From Pelagibacteraceae bacterium TMED259 (lineage in GTDB: Bacteria; Pseudomonadota; Alphaproteobacteria; HIMB59): a stretch of 8,807 nt of DNA. The notes under the pieces are model-generated. The model saw only the letters and a list, made by a program, of their open reading frames with translations, did no database searches and had not been told where the DNA came from. Shown here one piece after another: positions 1-7,466 of the stretch. The stretch spans positions 1 through 8,807 of the forward strand of contig NHLE01000006.1 in the NCBI GenBank assembly GCA_002169365.1, given 5' to 3'. Positions within the stretch are counted from its first letter, which is position 1. The number at the start of each line of letters is the position of its first letter. The translations under genes and the position numbers were made by a program.

Positions 1-320
1 TAATTATTAACAATTTTTCCATTTCGAAAACAAAGTGCTGAATTAAAAATATTTTCTCCTTCACGAGAGGGACATCCGATGATTATTGATATTTCTTTTG
101 ATAGCTCTTTAAGCTCTGACGAACATTTTTCGCTTTCATTTAAAAAATCTTCCCTTAAAAGCAAATCCTCAGGCGGATAACCTGTTAAAAACATTTCAGA
201 AAATACAATAAGATCTAAGTCTTTTGCTTTTGCATCAGCAATATACGACTTTGCAAGGTCTAAATTACCCTGAATATCGCCAACTTTTGGGTTTTCTTGA
301 ACTAATTTTATTTTGTACAT
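1..320 (-). CDS. nadE: Glutamine-dependent NAD+ synthetase, N-terminal part (cut by window start)
   Basis: The minus strand from the ATG at 320-318 encodes 106 residues of open frame that run off the window. The protein begins MYKIKLVQENPKVGDIQGNL, the usual start of the amidase (nitrilase-superfamily) domain of glutamine-dependent NAD+ synthetases, followed by the signature FSEMFLTGYPPEDLLLR at about residues 40-56. Glu42 in this motif is in the position of the first residue of the Glu-Lys-Cys catalytic triad; the Lys and Cys lie beyond the window. In the full enzyme this domain releases ammonia from glutamine for a C-terminal synthetase domain, which converts deamido-NAD+ to NAD+ in the cytoplasm. 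The C-terminal half is not visible, so the two-domain form is inferred from the family. The gene is divergent from the DAHP synthase gene, with 52 bp between the start codons. No clear Shine-Dalgarno sequence precedes the ATG. A stand-alone amidase is less likely given the close match to the NadE N-terminus. Confidence 0.9.
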   Translation of the reverse strand, partial: MYKIKLVQENPKVGDIQGNLDLAKSYIADAKAKDLDLIVFSEMFLTGYPPEDLLLREDFLNESEKCSSELKELSKEISIIIGCPSREGENIFNSALCFRNGKIVNN

Positions 321-343
321 TGCTTAATTTAAGCTTTAATTTA

Positions 344-372
344 AATTTAGAAGAGATAAAATCAACGGTCAA
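344..372 (-). promoter_or_regulatory. Candidate sigma70-type promoter for nadE
   Basis: Read on the minus strand, TTGACC (372-367, five of six matches to TTGACA) is followed after 17 bp by TAAATT (349-344, four of six matches to TATAAT). This would place the transcript start near 337, about 17 nt before the nadE ATG. The -35 box touches the start codon of the divergent DAHP synthase gene. The whole 321-372 gap is very A+T-rich, so chance matches are expected and the call is tentative. On the plus strand only weak boxes such as TTTAAT at 335-340 are visible for aroG. Confidence 0.35.
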
Positions 373-1443
373 ATGAAATATTTAACGGATAATACCAGAA
401 TTACAGGCTTGATGGAGGTGTCTCCTCCGGTAGAAGTTATTGAAAAGCTTCCAATTTCCGAAAAGGTTTCTGAACTAGTTTTTAACTCCAGAAAAGAAAT
501 CTCAGATATTCTTCATGGGGAAGATGATAGATTAGTCGTTGTTGTTGGTCCATGCTCAATTCATGACCCTAAAGCTGCAATAGAGTATGCTAAAAAACTT
601 AAAATAATTGAAAAAGAATTAAAAAATCAACTCAAAATAGTTATGAGAGTCTATTTTGAAAAGCCTAGAACGACTGTCGGTTGGAAAGGCCTCATTAATG
701 ATCCTAATTTAGATAATAGCTATGACGTCAACAAAGGTTTAAGGGTAGCAAGGAAACTTTTATTAAAAATAAACGAATTAGGTTTGCCTGCGGGTACTGA
801 GTTTTTGGATATGATTACCCCTCAATATATTTCAGATCTAATTTCTTGGGGTGCGATTGGAGCCAGGACTACCGAAAGTCAAATACACAGAGAGTTAGCT
901 TCTGGATTATCTTGTCCAGTTGGGTTTAAAAATTCTACCAATGGTTCTATTCAAGTTGCCCTGGATGCGATTGGTTCTTCTTCTAATAGTCACATCTTTC
1001 TCTCTATTACAAAAGAAGGAAGATCAGCTATTTTCAATTCTTCCGGAAATAAAGATTGCCATGTTATTTTGAGAGGTGGGGAGACTCCAAATTATTCAAA
1101 AAATGATATTCAGAAGGTTCATGAGGATTTGAAGAATTCTAATTTGACTCAAAAAATTATGGTTGATATGTCTCACGGAAATAGTCAAAAGCAATTTAAA
1201 AAACAACTTATTGTGAATAAAGATATCTCAGATCAAATTACATCTGGAGACCAAAGTATTTTTGGAGTTATGATTGAAAGTAACTTGGAAGAAGGAAACC
1301 AAAAAATAGATTCTCTTAAAAATCTGAAATATGGTCAAAGCGTTACTGATGCTTGTGTAAACTGGAAAGACACTGAAGTAATGCTTAAGCTTTTAGCTAA
1401 AGCCGTTGATGCCAGGAAAGAAAAGCTTAAGCGTTCCGCCTAA
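373..1443 (+). CDS. aroG: 3-deoxy-7-phosphoheptulonate (DAHP) synthase, class I, AroG-type
   Basis: This 356-residue cytoplasmic enzyme condenses phosphoenolpyruvate with erythrose 4-phosphate to DAHP, the first committed step of the shikimate pathway. It aligns without visible gaps with E. coli AroG through the catalytic core, so residue numbers coincide: Cys61 in GPCSIHDP, Arg92 and Lys97 in MRVYFEKPRT, Arg165 in GARTTESQ, Lys186 in VGFKN, Arg234 in LRGG, His268 in DMSHGN, Glu302 in IESN and Asp326 in TDAC. These cover the metal ligands and phosphate-binding residues. The stretch DMITPQY (146-152) and Ser180 match the AroG (phenylalanine-sensitive) type better than AroF as I recall those sequences. 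However, positions 7 (Asn) and 221 (Phe) differ from the E. coli effector pocket, so the feedback amino acid is uncertain. The ATG at 373 is the first in frame after a stop at 337-339 and matches the AroG N-terminus. No strong ribosome-binding site is seen. The replication-like gene follows after only 4 bp, suggesting co-transcription. Confidence 0.95.
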   Translation: MKYLTDNTRITGLMEVSPPVEVIEKLPISEKVSELVFNSRKEISDILHGEDDRLVVVVGPCSIHDPKAAIEYAKKLKIIEKELKNQLKIVMRVYFEKPRTTVGWKGLINDPNLDNSYDVNKGLRVARKLLLKINELGLPAGTEFLDMITPQYISDLISWGAIGARTTESQIHRELASGLSCPVGFKNSTNGSIQVALDAIGSSSNSHIFLSITKEGRSAIFNSSGNKDCHVILRGGETPNYSKNDIQKVHEDLKNSNLTQKIMVDMSHGNSQKQFKKQLIVNKDISDQITSGDQSIFGVMIESNLEEGNQKIDSLKNLKYGQSVTDACVNWKDTEVMLKLLAKAVDARKEKLKRSA

Positions 1444-1447
1444 GTTT

Positions 1448-2404
1448 ATGCCCAATAAATCAAATTTTTTAAATTTTGATAAAGAGATAGCTTCTAGTAT
1501 AGGTCTCAATGAAGCGATTGTACTTCAGCTGCTAAAGACAGAAGGAAAACATGGCACAATTTTTCTAACCAGCAAGCTTTCATTTATTAACGAAAAAGAA
1601 ATACAAAGAGTTTTAAAAAAGCTTCTTAAACTCAAATTAATAGAGGAGACATCAAAAGATATTTTTTCCTTTAAATCTAAAAATGAGATAGTTAAACCAG
1701 AGAGAAAACAAAATTTTTCTAAAGGATATCTTCCTTCCAATAATATCTTGAAAGAAGCTAAAAGCCTTGGTGTTACTGAAGATTTCATTAAAATTAAACT
1801 TCCTGAATTTAGAATTTACTGGTCTGATCGAAAGGATAAAAGCTTTTCTTGGGACTATAAATTTCTAAAGTATCTTTTGAAAGAATGGAGAGCTGAAGAA
1901 GAAAAGTTAAATAAAGCTTCAAAAATAAAACCGATTCAAAAAAATTGGAAACCTTCAAAAGAAGCATTGCAAATATTAGAACATGCTGAAATAGATGAAA
2001 AATTTATCGTCGATGCCTTACCAGAATTTATTTTATATTGGAGCGAAAGAAATACAGCATCTGATTCTTGGAATAGTAAATTTCTTAATCACATTAAAAA
2101 TCAATGGGTCAGATATCAAAATTTAATCTCTATGGTGAAGAAACCGTCAAGAATGAATAAAGATTGGAACCCTTCAGAAGATTGTTTTGACGTTTTAAGT
2201 TTAGCTAAAATAAATAAAAGTTTTGCTATATCTCAAATACCAGAATTTAAACTATATTGGTTAGAGACAAAGGAAATGCGTAACTGCTGGAATTCAAAGT
2301 TTATCCAGCATGTAAAATTTAGATGGAAAGCTAAACACGGCAATGCAAAAAATGTATTATCAAGACTGAAAGATCATGAGTGGGCAATTAACTTCAAAAA
2401 TTAA
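1448..2404 (+). CDS. Replication-initiation-like protein: N-terminal winged helix plus three DnaT-like domains (lambda O / DopC-like)
   Basis: From the ATG at 1448 the product is 318 residues, probably cytoplasmic and DNA-associated. Residues about 12-70 (GLNEAIVLQLL, then FLTSKLSF, then EIQRVLKKLLKLKLIEE) look like a winged helix-turn-helix of the kind found in phage O-type and DnaD-type initiators. Residues 94-147, 167-220 and 240-293 are three copies of one 54-residue unit with the pattern [WY]xPS ... F ... PEFxxYW ... W ... KF ... W. This resembles the single-strand-binding C-terminal domain of primosomal protein DnaT, which has FIAYW at the equivalent place. The overlapping downstream gene looks like a lambda P-type helicase loader, so the pair is inferred to act in DnaB loading. 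The frame also opens at a TTG (1406) and an ATG (1409) inside aroG. I prefer 1448 because it leaves aroG intact and starts just before the winged helix, but none has a clear Shine-Dalgarno sequence. The domain calls are pattern-based; the function is inference. Confidence 0.7.
   Translation: MPNKSNFLNFDKEIASSIGLNEAIVLQLLKTEGKHGTIFLTSKLSFINEKEIQRVLKKLLKLKLIEETSKDIFSFKSKNEIVKPERKQNFSKGYLPSNNILKEAKSLGVTEDFIKIKLPEFRIYWSDRKDKSFSWDYKFLKYLLKEWRAEEEKLNKASKIKPIQKNWKPSKEALQILEHAEIDEKFIVDALPEFILYWSERNTASDSWNSKFLNHIKNQWVRYQNLISMVKKPSRMNKDWNPSEDCFDVLSLAKINKSFAISQIPEFKLYWLETKEMRNCWNSKFIQHVKFRWKAKHGNAKNVLSRLKDHEWAINFKN
1727..2326 (+). repeat. Three in-frame DnaT-like protein repeats, period 219 bp (73 codons)
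   Basis: The three domain copies lie at 1727-1888, 1946-2107 and 2165-2326, each 162 bp, separated by linkers of exactly 57 bp. At protein level the copies align with no gap. PEF falls at residues 119-121, 192-194 and 265-267; the YW pair at 124-125, 197-198 and 270-271; an invariant Trp at 135, 208 and 281; KF at 138-139, 211-212 and 284-285; and a closing Trp at 147, 220 and 293. Copies 2 and 3 share WNSKF, whereas copy 1 has WDYKF and starts with Tyr instead of Trp. The DNA copies are strongly diverged, so this is an old internal duplication kept by selection on the protein. Confidence 0.85.
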
Positions 2405-2975
2405 AATACCTAAAAGCCAAGTAGAGCTTATAAATCTTATTTTTGCTGAATTAGAAATCACTTTTCACAATCAATTTCATAAAGCATTTCCTGATGAAGA
2501 AACCTTGACTCTAGCCAAGCAGCTTTGGTTGGCTAAGCTAGAAAAATATCAAAATGAGATTGTATTTAGATCAATAGATAAAATTATAGAAACTTCAAAA
2601 TATTTGCCTTCCTTGAGTGCGGTTTTAGATCAAATTAAAAAATTAAAACTTCTTGAGCAAAATATTCCATCTTCAGGTGTGGCCTACATAGAAGCGAGCT
2701 CTTTGGGAGAGATAAGTCCCTTGGATTTTAAATGGTCTCACCCTTTCGTTTATCATGCTGGAGTGAAAATAGGTTGGTATAGATTAAAAACAGAATCCGA
2801 GTTTCATATCAAAAAGGAATTCTTAGAAATTTATGAGGAAATATTAGAAGAGAGTGAATTCAAAGAAGGCTTACTACTTTTACCTGAAATCAAAGAAGAA
2901 TTAATTGAAGAAAAGCCCCTCCCCAGTGATTTACAAAAATTAAGATTGGAAAAAATAAAAAAGAAATATTTGTAG
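2376..2975 (+). CDS. Lambda P-like replicative helicase loader (DopE-like)
   Basis: This 199-residue protein resembles replication protein P of lambdoid phages along its length. INLIFAELEITF (19-30) parallels the INGVFSQLLATF region of P. A tryptophan-containing helix (LAKQLWLAKL, 47-56) is followed by KYLPSLSAVLDQIKK (75-89), which parallels the FLPSPGQFVAWCRE segment. Then comes W120-SHPFVYHAGVKIGWYRL, and finally a basic tail LQKLRLEKIKKKYL (186-199) like the ALAKIAEIKAKFGL tail of P. These parallels are from my memory of lambda P. P binds the DnaB helicase and delivers it to origin-bound O protein, so this product is inferred to recruit DnaB to the chromosomal origin together with the upstream gene. 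Its ATG lies 29 bp inside that gene in another frame, which points to translational coupling; GAAAG at 2368-2372 is a weak ribosome-binding candidate. The protein lacks a Walker A motif, so it is not a DnaC/DnaI-type ATPase loader. No other phage gene is nearby. Confidence 0.72.
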   Translation: MSGQLTSKIKIPKSQVELINLIFAELEITFHNQFHKAFPDEETLTLAKQLWLAKLEKYQNEIVFRSIDKIIETSKYLPSLSAVLDQIKKLKLLEQNIPSSGVAYIEASSLGEISPLDFKWSHPFVYHAGVKIGWYRLKTESEFHIKKEFLEIYEEILEESEFKEGLLLLPEIKEELIEEKPLPSDLQKLRLEKIKKKYL

Positions 2976-2983
2976 GTTTTCCT

Positions 2984-2992
2984 TGATATAAT
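2984..2992 (+). promoter_or_regulatory. Extended -10 promoter element for the efflux operon
   Basis: The sequence TGATATAAT is a perfect extended -10 element (TG, one base, TATAAT). No good -35 box is present at the right distance, as is common for extended -10 promoters. Transcription would begin near 2999, giving a leader of about 32 nt before the adaptor gene. It lies in the only gap over 10 bp within the rightward gene run, just after the helicase-loader stop codon. A second TATAAT at 3010-3015 is closer to the gene but has no extended TG and no -35 box at a normal distance. Confidence 0.5.
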
Positions 2993-3000
2993 CGCCCCTC

Positions 3001-3022
3001 ATCCCTATATATAATAAGGGGT
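3001..3022 (+). promoter_or_regulatory. Ribosome-binding site within a possible hairpin
   Basis: AAGGGG (3016-3021) lies 9 nt before the adaptor ATG and is the clearest Shine-Dalgarno-like sequence in the window. ATCCCT at 3001-3006 can pair with AGGGGT at 3017-3022 (six pairs including one U-G), with a 10-nt A/T loop. The stem would hide the ribosome-binding site. An upstream CCCCT (2995-2999) could compete for the same bases if transcribed. The stem is short, so a regulatory role is only a possibility. There is no T-tract after it, so it does not look like an intrinsic terminator. Confidence 0.4.
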
Positions 3023-3030
3023 ATTATTTA

Positions 3031-4086
3031 ATGAGTATCGTTTCAAAGTTTCTTAGCAGATCTAACTTAGAGTGGGCATCAATTTTCATTGGTTTTGCAA
3101 TCATATGGATGGTCTCGGGATTATTTGTAGAAGAACCAGTTCCTCCAGCATTGATTGAAAAAAAAGATGCAGTAGTTAGGGTTGTTGATCAAAAAGCAGA
3201 AAATTTCTCTAAAGAAATTGTAGTAAAAGGTTTTACCAAAGCTGATAAAAAAGTATCAATTAAATCAGAAACTTCGGGGAAAATTATTGATTTACCTATT
3301 GCCCAAGGTACCTTAGTTAAAAAAGGCGACGTTATTTGCTCTTTATTTGTTGCCGAAAGGCAAGCAAATTTTGACAAGGCATTGCTTGATTTTAATTCAG
3401 CACAAAAACTTTACAAAGAAGAGCTTTATTCATCAAAGCAATTGCAAAATGCAAAATCAAATTATGAAAGAGCTAAACTTGAATTAGACTATGCAAGTAT
3501 TAAAGCACCATTCGATGGCGTGGTGGATAAAATTGATTTGGATATTGGAGACTTTCTGAATCGCGGCTCTACCTGCGCTACCCTTTTAGATTTAAATCCT
3601 ATGATGGTTACAGGTGATATTTCAGAAACCGAACTTTTAGATTTAACAAAAGATAGCGGCGTCAAAGTTATAACCAACGATGGTCAAGAGTTTCAGGGTC
3701 AAATTACTTTTATTTCTTCTTCAGCAGATGAGATGATGCACACTTTTGATATTGAAATTTCAATTCCCAATCCACTTGGAAAAATCAAAGATGGGCAAAC
3801 AGCTAAAGTGGTTATTTTCGCTACTCCTGAGCCTGCTCATATAGTCCCGCTTTCAATTCTCAGATTAGATGAGGCAGGTAACATTGGCGTAAGAGTCGTC
3901 AACAAAGATAGTCTTGTTGAGTTTTACAAAGTGGAAATAATTCAAGATACAGAAAAAGGAGTCTGGGTAACTGGTCTTCCTTTCAATTCAAGAATCATAA
4001 CTGTCGGTCAGGACTACGTAAACAATAATGAAAAGGTTGATATCGCAATTGACTACAGACTAAATACTGATGAAAACATTAATTGA
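3031..4086 (+). CDS. RND efflux periplasmic adaptor subunit (membrane fusion protein, HlyD/AcrA type)
   Basis: This 351-residue adaptor would link an inner-membrane RND pump to an outer-membrane channel. A hydrophobic segment at residues about 15-32 serves as a signal anchor; there is no lipobox cysteine. Two lipoyl-like half motifs follow: SIKSETSGKIIDLPIAQGTLVKKGD (split at 76-100) and LDYASIKAPFDGVVDK (152-167) with DIGDFLNRG. They flank a coiled-coil hairpin at about 108-153. Residues about 190-265 form the beta-barrel part, ending in IKDGQTAKVVI, and about 268-340 the membrane-proximal domain. The hairpin is some 28 residues shorter than in E. coli AcrA as I recall it. The gene has a plausible own promoter and ribosome-binding site and overlaps the transporter gene by 17 bp, so the two are surely made together. 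The substrate cannot be read from the sequence. No outer-membrane factor gene is present, so a TolC-like channel encoded elsewhere is presumed. Confidence 0.9.
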   Translation: MSIVSKFLSRSNLEWASIFIGFAIIWMVSGLFVEEPVPPALIEKKDAVVRVVDQKAENFSKEIVVKGFTKADKKVSIKSETSGKIIDLPIAQGTLVKKGDVICSLFVAERQANFDKALLDFNSAQKLYKEELYSSKQLQNAKSNYERAKLELDYASIKAPFDGVVDKIDLDIGDFLNRGSTCATLLDLNPMMVTGDISETELLDLTKDSGVKVITNDGQEFQGQITFISSSADEMMHTFDIEISIPNPLGKIKDGQTAKVVIFATPEPAHIVPLSILRLDEAGNIGVRVVNKDSLVEFYKVEIIQDTEKGVWVTGLPFNSRIITVGQDYVNNNEKVDIAIDYRLNTDENIN

Positions 4087-7000
4087 TTTTTTTGTAGATC
4101 GCTACAAGGCTACATTCACATTCTTAACCTTTATACTAGTCTGGGGATTTACTTCTATCATACAAATACCAGCTTCGGCCTATTCAGACATTAATATTCC
4201 ATATGTATTTGTCTCTACCTATTACGATGGTGTCTCTGCTCAGGATGCTGAAAGACTTGTTACTAGACCTTTAGAGCAAAAGTTAAAGACCGTCGACGAA
4301 TTAGTTGATCTTCAATCCTACAGTAGACAAAACATGTCTTATATTATTTTAGAATTTCCAGTTGAATATTCGAAAGATGAAGCTGTTAAAGATGTTAGGA
4401 ACTTGATCGATGAAACTAAGCAAGATTTACCATCTGAATCAGAAGATCCTGTGGTAAAAGAGTTCACTTTGGATGAATATCCGATATTGGATATAAACTT
4501 AATTTCTAGTTCTGCAAATCAGCGAGAACTTTTGGTTTTTGCCAGAGAACTTCAAACTGCGGTAGAGTCCATTCCAGATGTTTTAGAAGCCGAATTAAGG
4601 GGAGTTCCTGATGACTTATTAGAGGCCTCAATAGATAAAACCAAACTTGAAAGCTATAACGTCTCTCCAAGAGATTTATATAATGCAATTGGAGATGCTA
4701 ATCGAGCAATCCCTGCGGGAGACTTAAGATCCTCGACTGGTAAGTTTTCTGTATTAGTCCCTTCTGTTTTTGAGAATGTTACAGATGTGGAGAATATTCC
4801 AATCATAGAAAATAATGGAAAGGTCATTACCCTTAAAGATTTAGTTACTTTAAGAAGGACTTTTAAAGATAAAGACTCCTTTTCGAGGGTCAACGGAAAA
4901 GATTCCGTGACGCTTTCTGTCATGAAAAGACAAGATGCTAAAGAAGTAGTTGCTGCAGCAAAAGTAAACTATGTTTTGGATCAATTTCGTCCTAATTTAC
5001 CTAACGGGGTAGAAATAGCCATTACACAAGACAGGACTGGCTGGTCTTCTATGATGGTCGGTGAACTGGGCGGCAACATTCTTACAGCTTTGATTTTAGT
5101 AATGACTATTGTTGTTGGAACCATGGGCTTGAGGTCTTCGACAATGGTTGCAGGTGCAATCCCTACATGCTTTCTTTTCGCTTCAATTTTTTTAGCTGCA
5201 ATAGATTACAGCTTTAATTTTATGGTGTGTTTCGGGTTATTGATATCCCTAGGAATGTTGATTGATGGCTGTGTTGTGGTGGTTGAATATGCTGATAGAA
5301 AAATGGCCGAGGGATTTGACAGAATTGAAGCCTATAGATTTTCGGCAAAGCGAATGTTTTGGCCTGTAACAATTTCTATCGGAACAACATTATCAATTTT
5401 TGTTCCAATGTTTTTTATGCCAGGTATTTCAGGTCAATTTTTAAGACCAATGATTACTACATTATTTATTGTTTTAATCGGATCGATACTGTACGCATTA
5501 ATATTCACTCCAGCAATTGGATCTAGATATGGCAATTTAGGAATTAGAAAGTCTAAAACTTTGCAGAATGCCGACATTCTTGAGCATGGCGATCCTACAG
5601 AAATAGATGGCATGACAGGAATTTATGCTAGAGCTCTTACTAAAGTTATCGCATCTCCCGGAAAGTTTATAGTTTTTATTGTTTTGACCGTTGCAACAAT
5701 TTTTATGTTGTATGGACAGCATGCTCCTGGGAGTAGATTCTTTATTGAAGAAGAACCAATGGAAATGGAAGTAAAAATTGAAGGCCGTGGAAGTTTTGGT
5801 GAATCGGAAAAACTGGGTTTTTTAAAAGAAATAGAAGATATTGTCTTAAGTATTCCTGGTCCCAAGTCTATTTCTTTGAATATGAATGGTGTTGCCGATC
5901 CCAGAGATAGAGGTAATTCTGATGAAATAGGAACCATATTCATTGAAATGCCATTTGAAAAAGACCTGCAACGCACAGGCTGGGATGTATATGACGATCT
6001 TTTAGAAAAAACGAAAGGTATACCGGGGCTTAAAGTAAATGCAAAGATAAGAGAAAATGGTCCTCCGACCGACTCCCCGATAGAAATAGAAATATTTGGT
6101 AAAGATTTTGATCTAGTGACTGATGCGACTATTGCTCTAACAAATCACATGAAAGATTCTGTTCCAGGTGCAAAAAATATTTATAACACGATTCCAACAA
6201 ATCTTTTGAAATGGACCATTAAAATCGACAAGGAAAGAGCAAAGCAATTTGGCGTAGCAACCCAAGATATTGGAGCTGCCATTCAATTCATGACTGCCGG
6301 AGTAAAAGTAGGAGAATATAGACCTGAAGACTTGGACGAAGAAGTTGACATAAGAGTTAGATTTCCAGCCGACCAGAGAAGATTGGACCAATTCAATGAG
6401 CTGACGGTAAATACTAGATTTGGACAAGCTCCATTAAGTAGTTTTGTAGAGGTCGTTCCAGCCTATATTCCGCCTTCTATAAGAAGAGTATCCGGAGAAA
6501 GAGCATTCACAGTAGCAGCCGAATATGCAAAAGGTGCTCTAGTAGAAGATGTCATTCCAAAAATAGAGCAGTGGATTGCAGATAATAATGAGTATGAGAG
6601 ATTGCAGTTCAGATTTGGTGGGCAGCAAGCAGAGTCTGATGCTAACTCAGCGTTCTTCTTATTTGCCTTCATAGTTGGAATATTTTTGATGTCCATTTTG
6701 TTGATGGTACAACTCAATAGCTTTTATCAAGTTTTCATAATTGTCTCTGCTGTTATTTTATCTACAGCCGGGGTTCAATTAGGCTTATTAGTCACACAAC
6801 AAATATCAAGCGCCTTATTTACCAGTTTGGGAGTAATTGCCTTAGCTGGAATTGTTGTAAACAATAATATTGTTCTGGTAGATACCTACAACGTTATTTC
6901 TAAAGAAAATCCTAATCTATCGAGAGACCAAATTGTGGTCCGTACTGCGGCCCAAAGACTAAGACCTATCATTTTAACAACAGCAACCACTGTTATTGGT

Positions 7001-7234
7001 TTGTTACCATTAGCCTCAGGAATTGGTGTAGATTTTTATCAAAGGAATATCGAAATTGGCGGAAGAGTTTCCGAGTGGTGGCAACCCATGTCCTTTGCTG
7101 TTGTTTGGGGCTTAACCTTTGCTTCAGGATTAACCTTGTTCTTAACTCCTTGTTGGCTTATGCTACCTGTTGCTATTAGAAAAACATTCAGCAACATAAA
7201 AAATATTTTTTTAAAGACAGCCAGTGAACGATAA
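4070..7234 (+). CDS. RND-family efflux transporter, inner-membrane permease (HAE-1-like)
   Basis: At 1054 residues this has full RND length and the duplicated layout: TM1 at about 14-31, a large periplasmic loop to about 335, TM2-TM6 at about 336-483, TM7 at about 531-548, a second periplasmic loop to about 858, and TM8-TM12 to about 1034. Family motifs include [13 protein letters not shown] (60-72), [18 protein letters not shown] (395-412) in TM4, [11 protein letters not shown] (931-941) in TM10 and RLRPIILTT (963-971) in TM11. Compared with E. coli AcrB, Asp399 matches Asp407, Arg963 matches Arg971 and Thr970 matches Thr978. The second TM4 aspartate (AcrB Asp408) is Gly400 and the TM10 lysine (Lys940) is Asn941. 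I believe a whole RND subgroup shares these changes, so this is not a decayed pump, but its coupling may differ. The start overlaps the adaptor gene by 17 bp and the end overlaps xseB by 11 bp. The substrate is unknown. Confidence 0.92.
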   Translation: MKTLIDFFVDRYKATFTFLTFILVWGFTSIIQIPASAYSDINIPYVFVSTYYDGVSAQDAERLVTRPLEQKLKTVDELVDLQSYSRQNMSYIILEFPVEYSKDEAVKDVRNLIDETKQDLPSESEDPVVKEFTLDEYPILDINLISSSANQRELLVFARELQTAVESIPDVLEAELRGVPDDLLEASIDKTKLESYNVSPRDLYNAIGDANRAIPAGDLRSSTGKFSVLVPSVFENVTDVENIPIIENNGKVITLKDLVTLRRTFKDKDSFSRVNGKDSVTLSVMKRQDAKEVVAAAKVNYVLDQFRPNLPNGVEIAITQDRTGWSSMMVGELGGNILTALILVMTIVVGTMGLRSSTMVAGAIPTCFLFASIFLAAIDYSFNFMVCFGLLISLGMLIDGCVVVVEYADRKMAEGFDRIEAYRFSAKRMFWPVTISIGTTLSIFVPMFFMPGISGQFLRPMITTLFIVLIGSILYALIFTPAIGSRYGNLGIRKSKTLQNADILEHGDPTEIDGMTGIYARALTKVIASPGKFIVFIVLTVATIFMLYGQHAPGSRFFIEEEPMEMEVKIEGRGSFGESEKLGFLKEIEDIVLSIPGPKSISLNMNGVADPRDRGNSDEIGTIFIEMPFEKDLQRTGWDVYDDLLEKTKGIPGLKVNAKIRENGPPTDSPIEIEIFGKDFDLVTDATIALTNHMKDSVPGAKNIYNTIPTNLLKWTIKIDKERAKQFGVATQDIGAAIQFMTAGVKVGEYRPEDLDEEVDIRVRFPADQRRLDQFNELTVNTRFGQAPLSSFVEVVPAYIPPSIRRVSGERAFTVAAEYAKGALVEDVIPKIEQWIADNNEYERLQFRFGGQQAESDANSAFFLFAFIVGIFLMSILLMVQLNSFYQVFIIVSAVILSTAGVQLGLLVTQQISSALFTSLGVIALAGIVVNNNIVLVDTYNVISKENPNLSRDQIVVRTAAQRLRPIILTTATTVIGLLPLASGIGVDFYQRNIEIGGRVSEWWQPMSFAVVWGLTFASGLTLFLTPCWLMLPVAIRKTFSNIKNIFLKTASER

Positions 7235-7466
7235 AGTCAAAGAAAAAAGTTTAGATTTTGAAAAATCTTTAGCAAAACTAGAAAATATTATTGAAGCGCT
7301 TGAAGATGGCGATCTGCCACTTAATGAATCAATCAAAACTTTTGAAGAAGGAGTAAAGCTCACTAAACACTGTCAGGAACTTCTCACCAAAGCTGAATTA
7401 AAAATTCAAAAGCTTTTAGAAAAAGATGATGGCACGCTTGATCTAGAAGACTTTGATGAAAAATAA
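7224..7466 (+). CDS. xseB: Exodeoxyribonuclease VII small subunit
   Basis: This 80-residue protein has the family length and its hallmark motif: [20 protein letters not shown] (residues 11-30), then [16 protein letters not shown] and a charged helix ending in KIQKLLEK. XseB forms a helical hairpin, several copies of which bind the XseA catalytic subunit; the complex degrades single-stranded DNA to short oligonucleotides. xseA is not in the window. The start is a GTG at 7224, since no in-frame ATG precedes the conserved region. It overlaps the RND permease by 11 bp, so translation probably depends on ribosomes finishing that gene. It also overlaps ispA by 11 bp. The order xseB-ispA-dxs is the same as in E. 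coli, which supports all three calls. Confidence 0.93.
   Translation: MNDKVKEKSLDFEKSLAKLENIIEALEDGDLPLNESIKTFEEGVKLTKHCQELLTKAELKIQKLLEKDDGTLDLEDFDEK

Noticed and set aside
325..344. Short repeated TAATTTA around AAGCTT between nadE and aroG, suggestive of an operator.
   Set aside because: The stretch is almost pure A/T, where such repeats are expected by chance, and the symmetry is imperfect.
1406..1447. Upstream TTG (1406) or ATG (1409) as start of the DnaT-repeat gene.
   Set aside because: These would add 13-14 residues encoded inside the end of aroG with no ribosome-binding site. The ATG at 1448, directly after the aroG stop, is more economical, although the longer form cannot be excluded.
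1448..2975. Prophage remnant or mobile element.
   Set aside because: No integrase, attachment-site repeat, capsid, lysis or repressor gene is present, both genes are intact, and both flanks are housekeeping genes. A domesticated module fits better.
2995..3021. CCCCT and AGGGG as an intrinsic terminator after the helicase-loader gene.
   Set aside because: The stem has only five or six pairs with a 17-nt loop and no T-tract follows, so a terminator is not supported.
5623..5976. A 117-codon open frame on the minus strand.
   Set aside because: It lies wholly opposite the RND permease coding frame, has no recognisable motif or ribosome-binding site, and is explained by codon bias on the coding strand. 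The other minus-strand frames opposite the rightward genes were rejected for the same reason.
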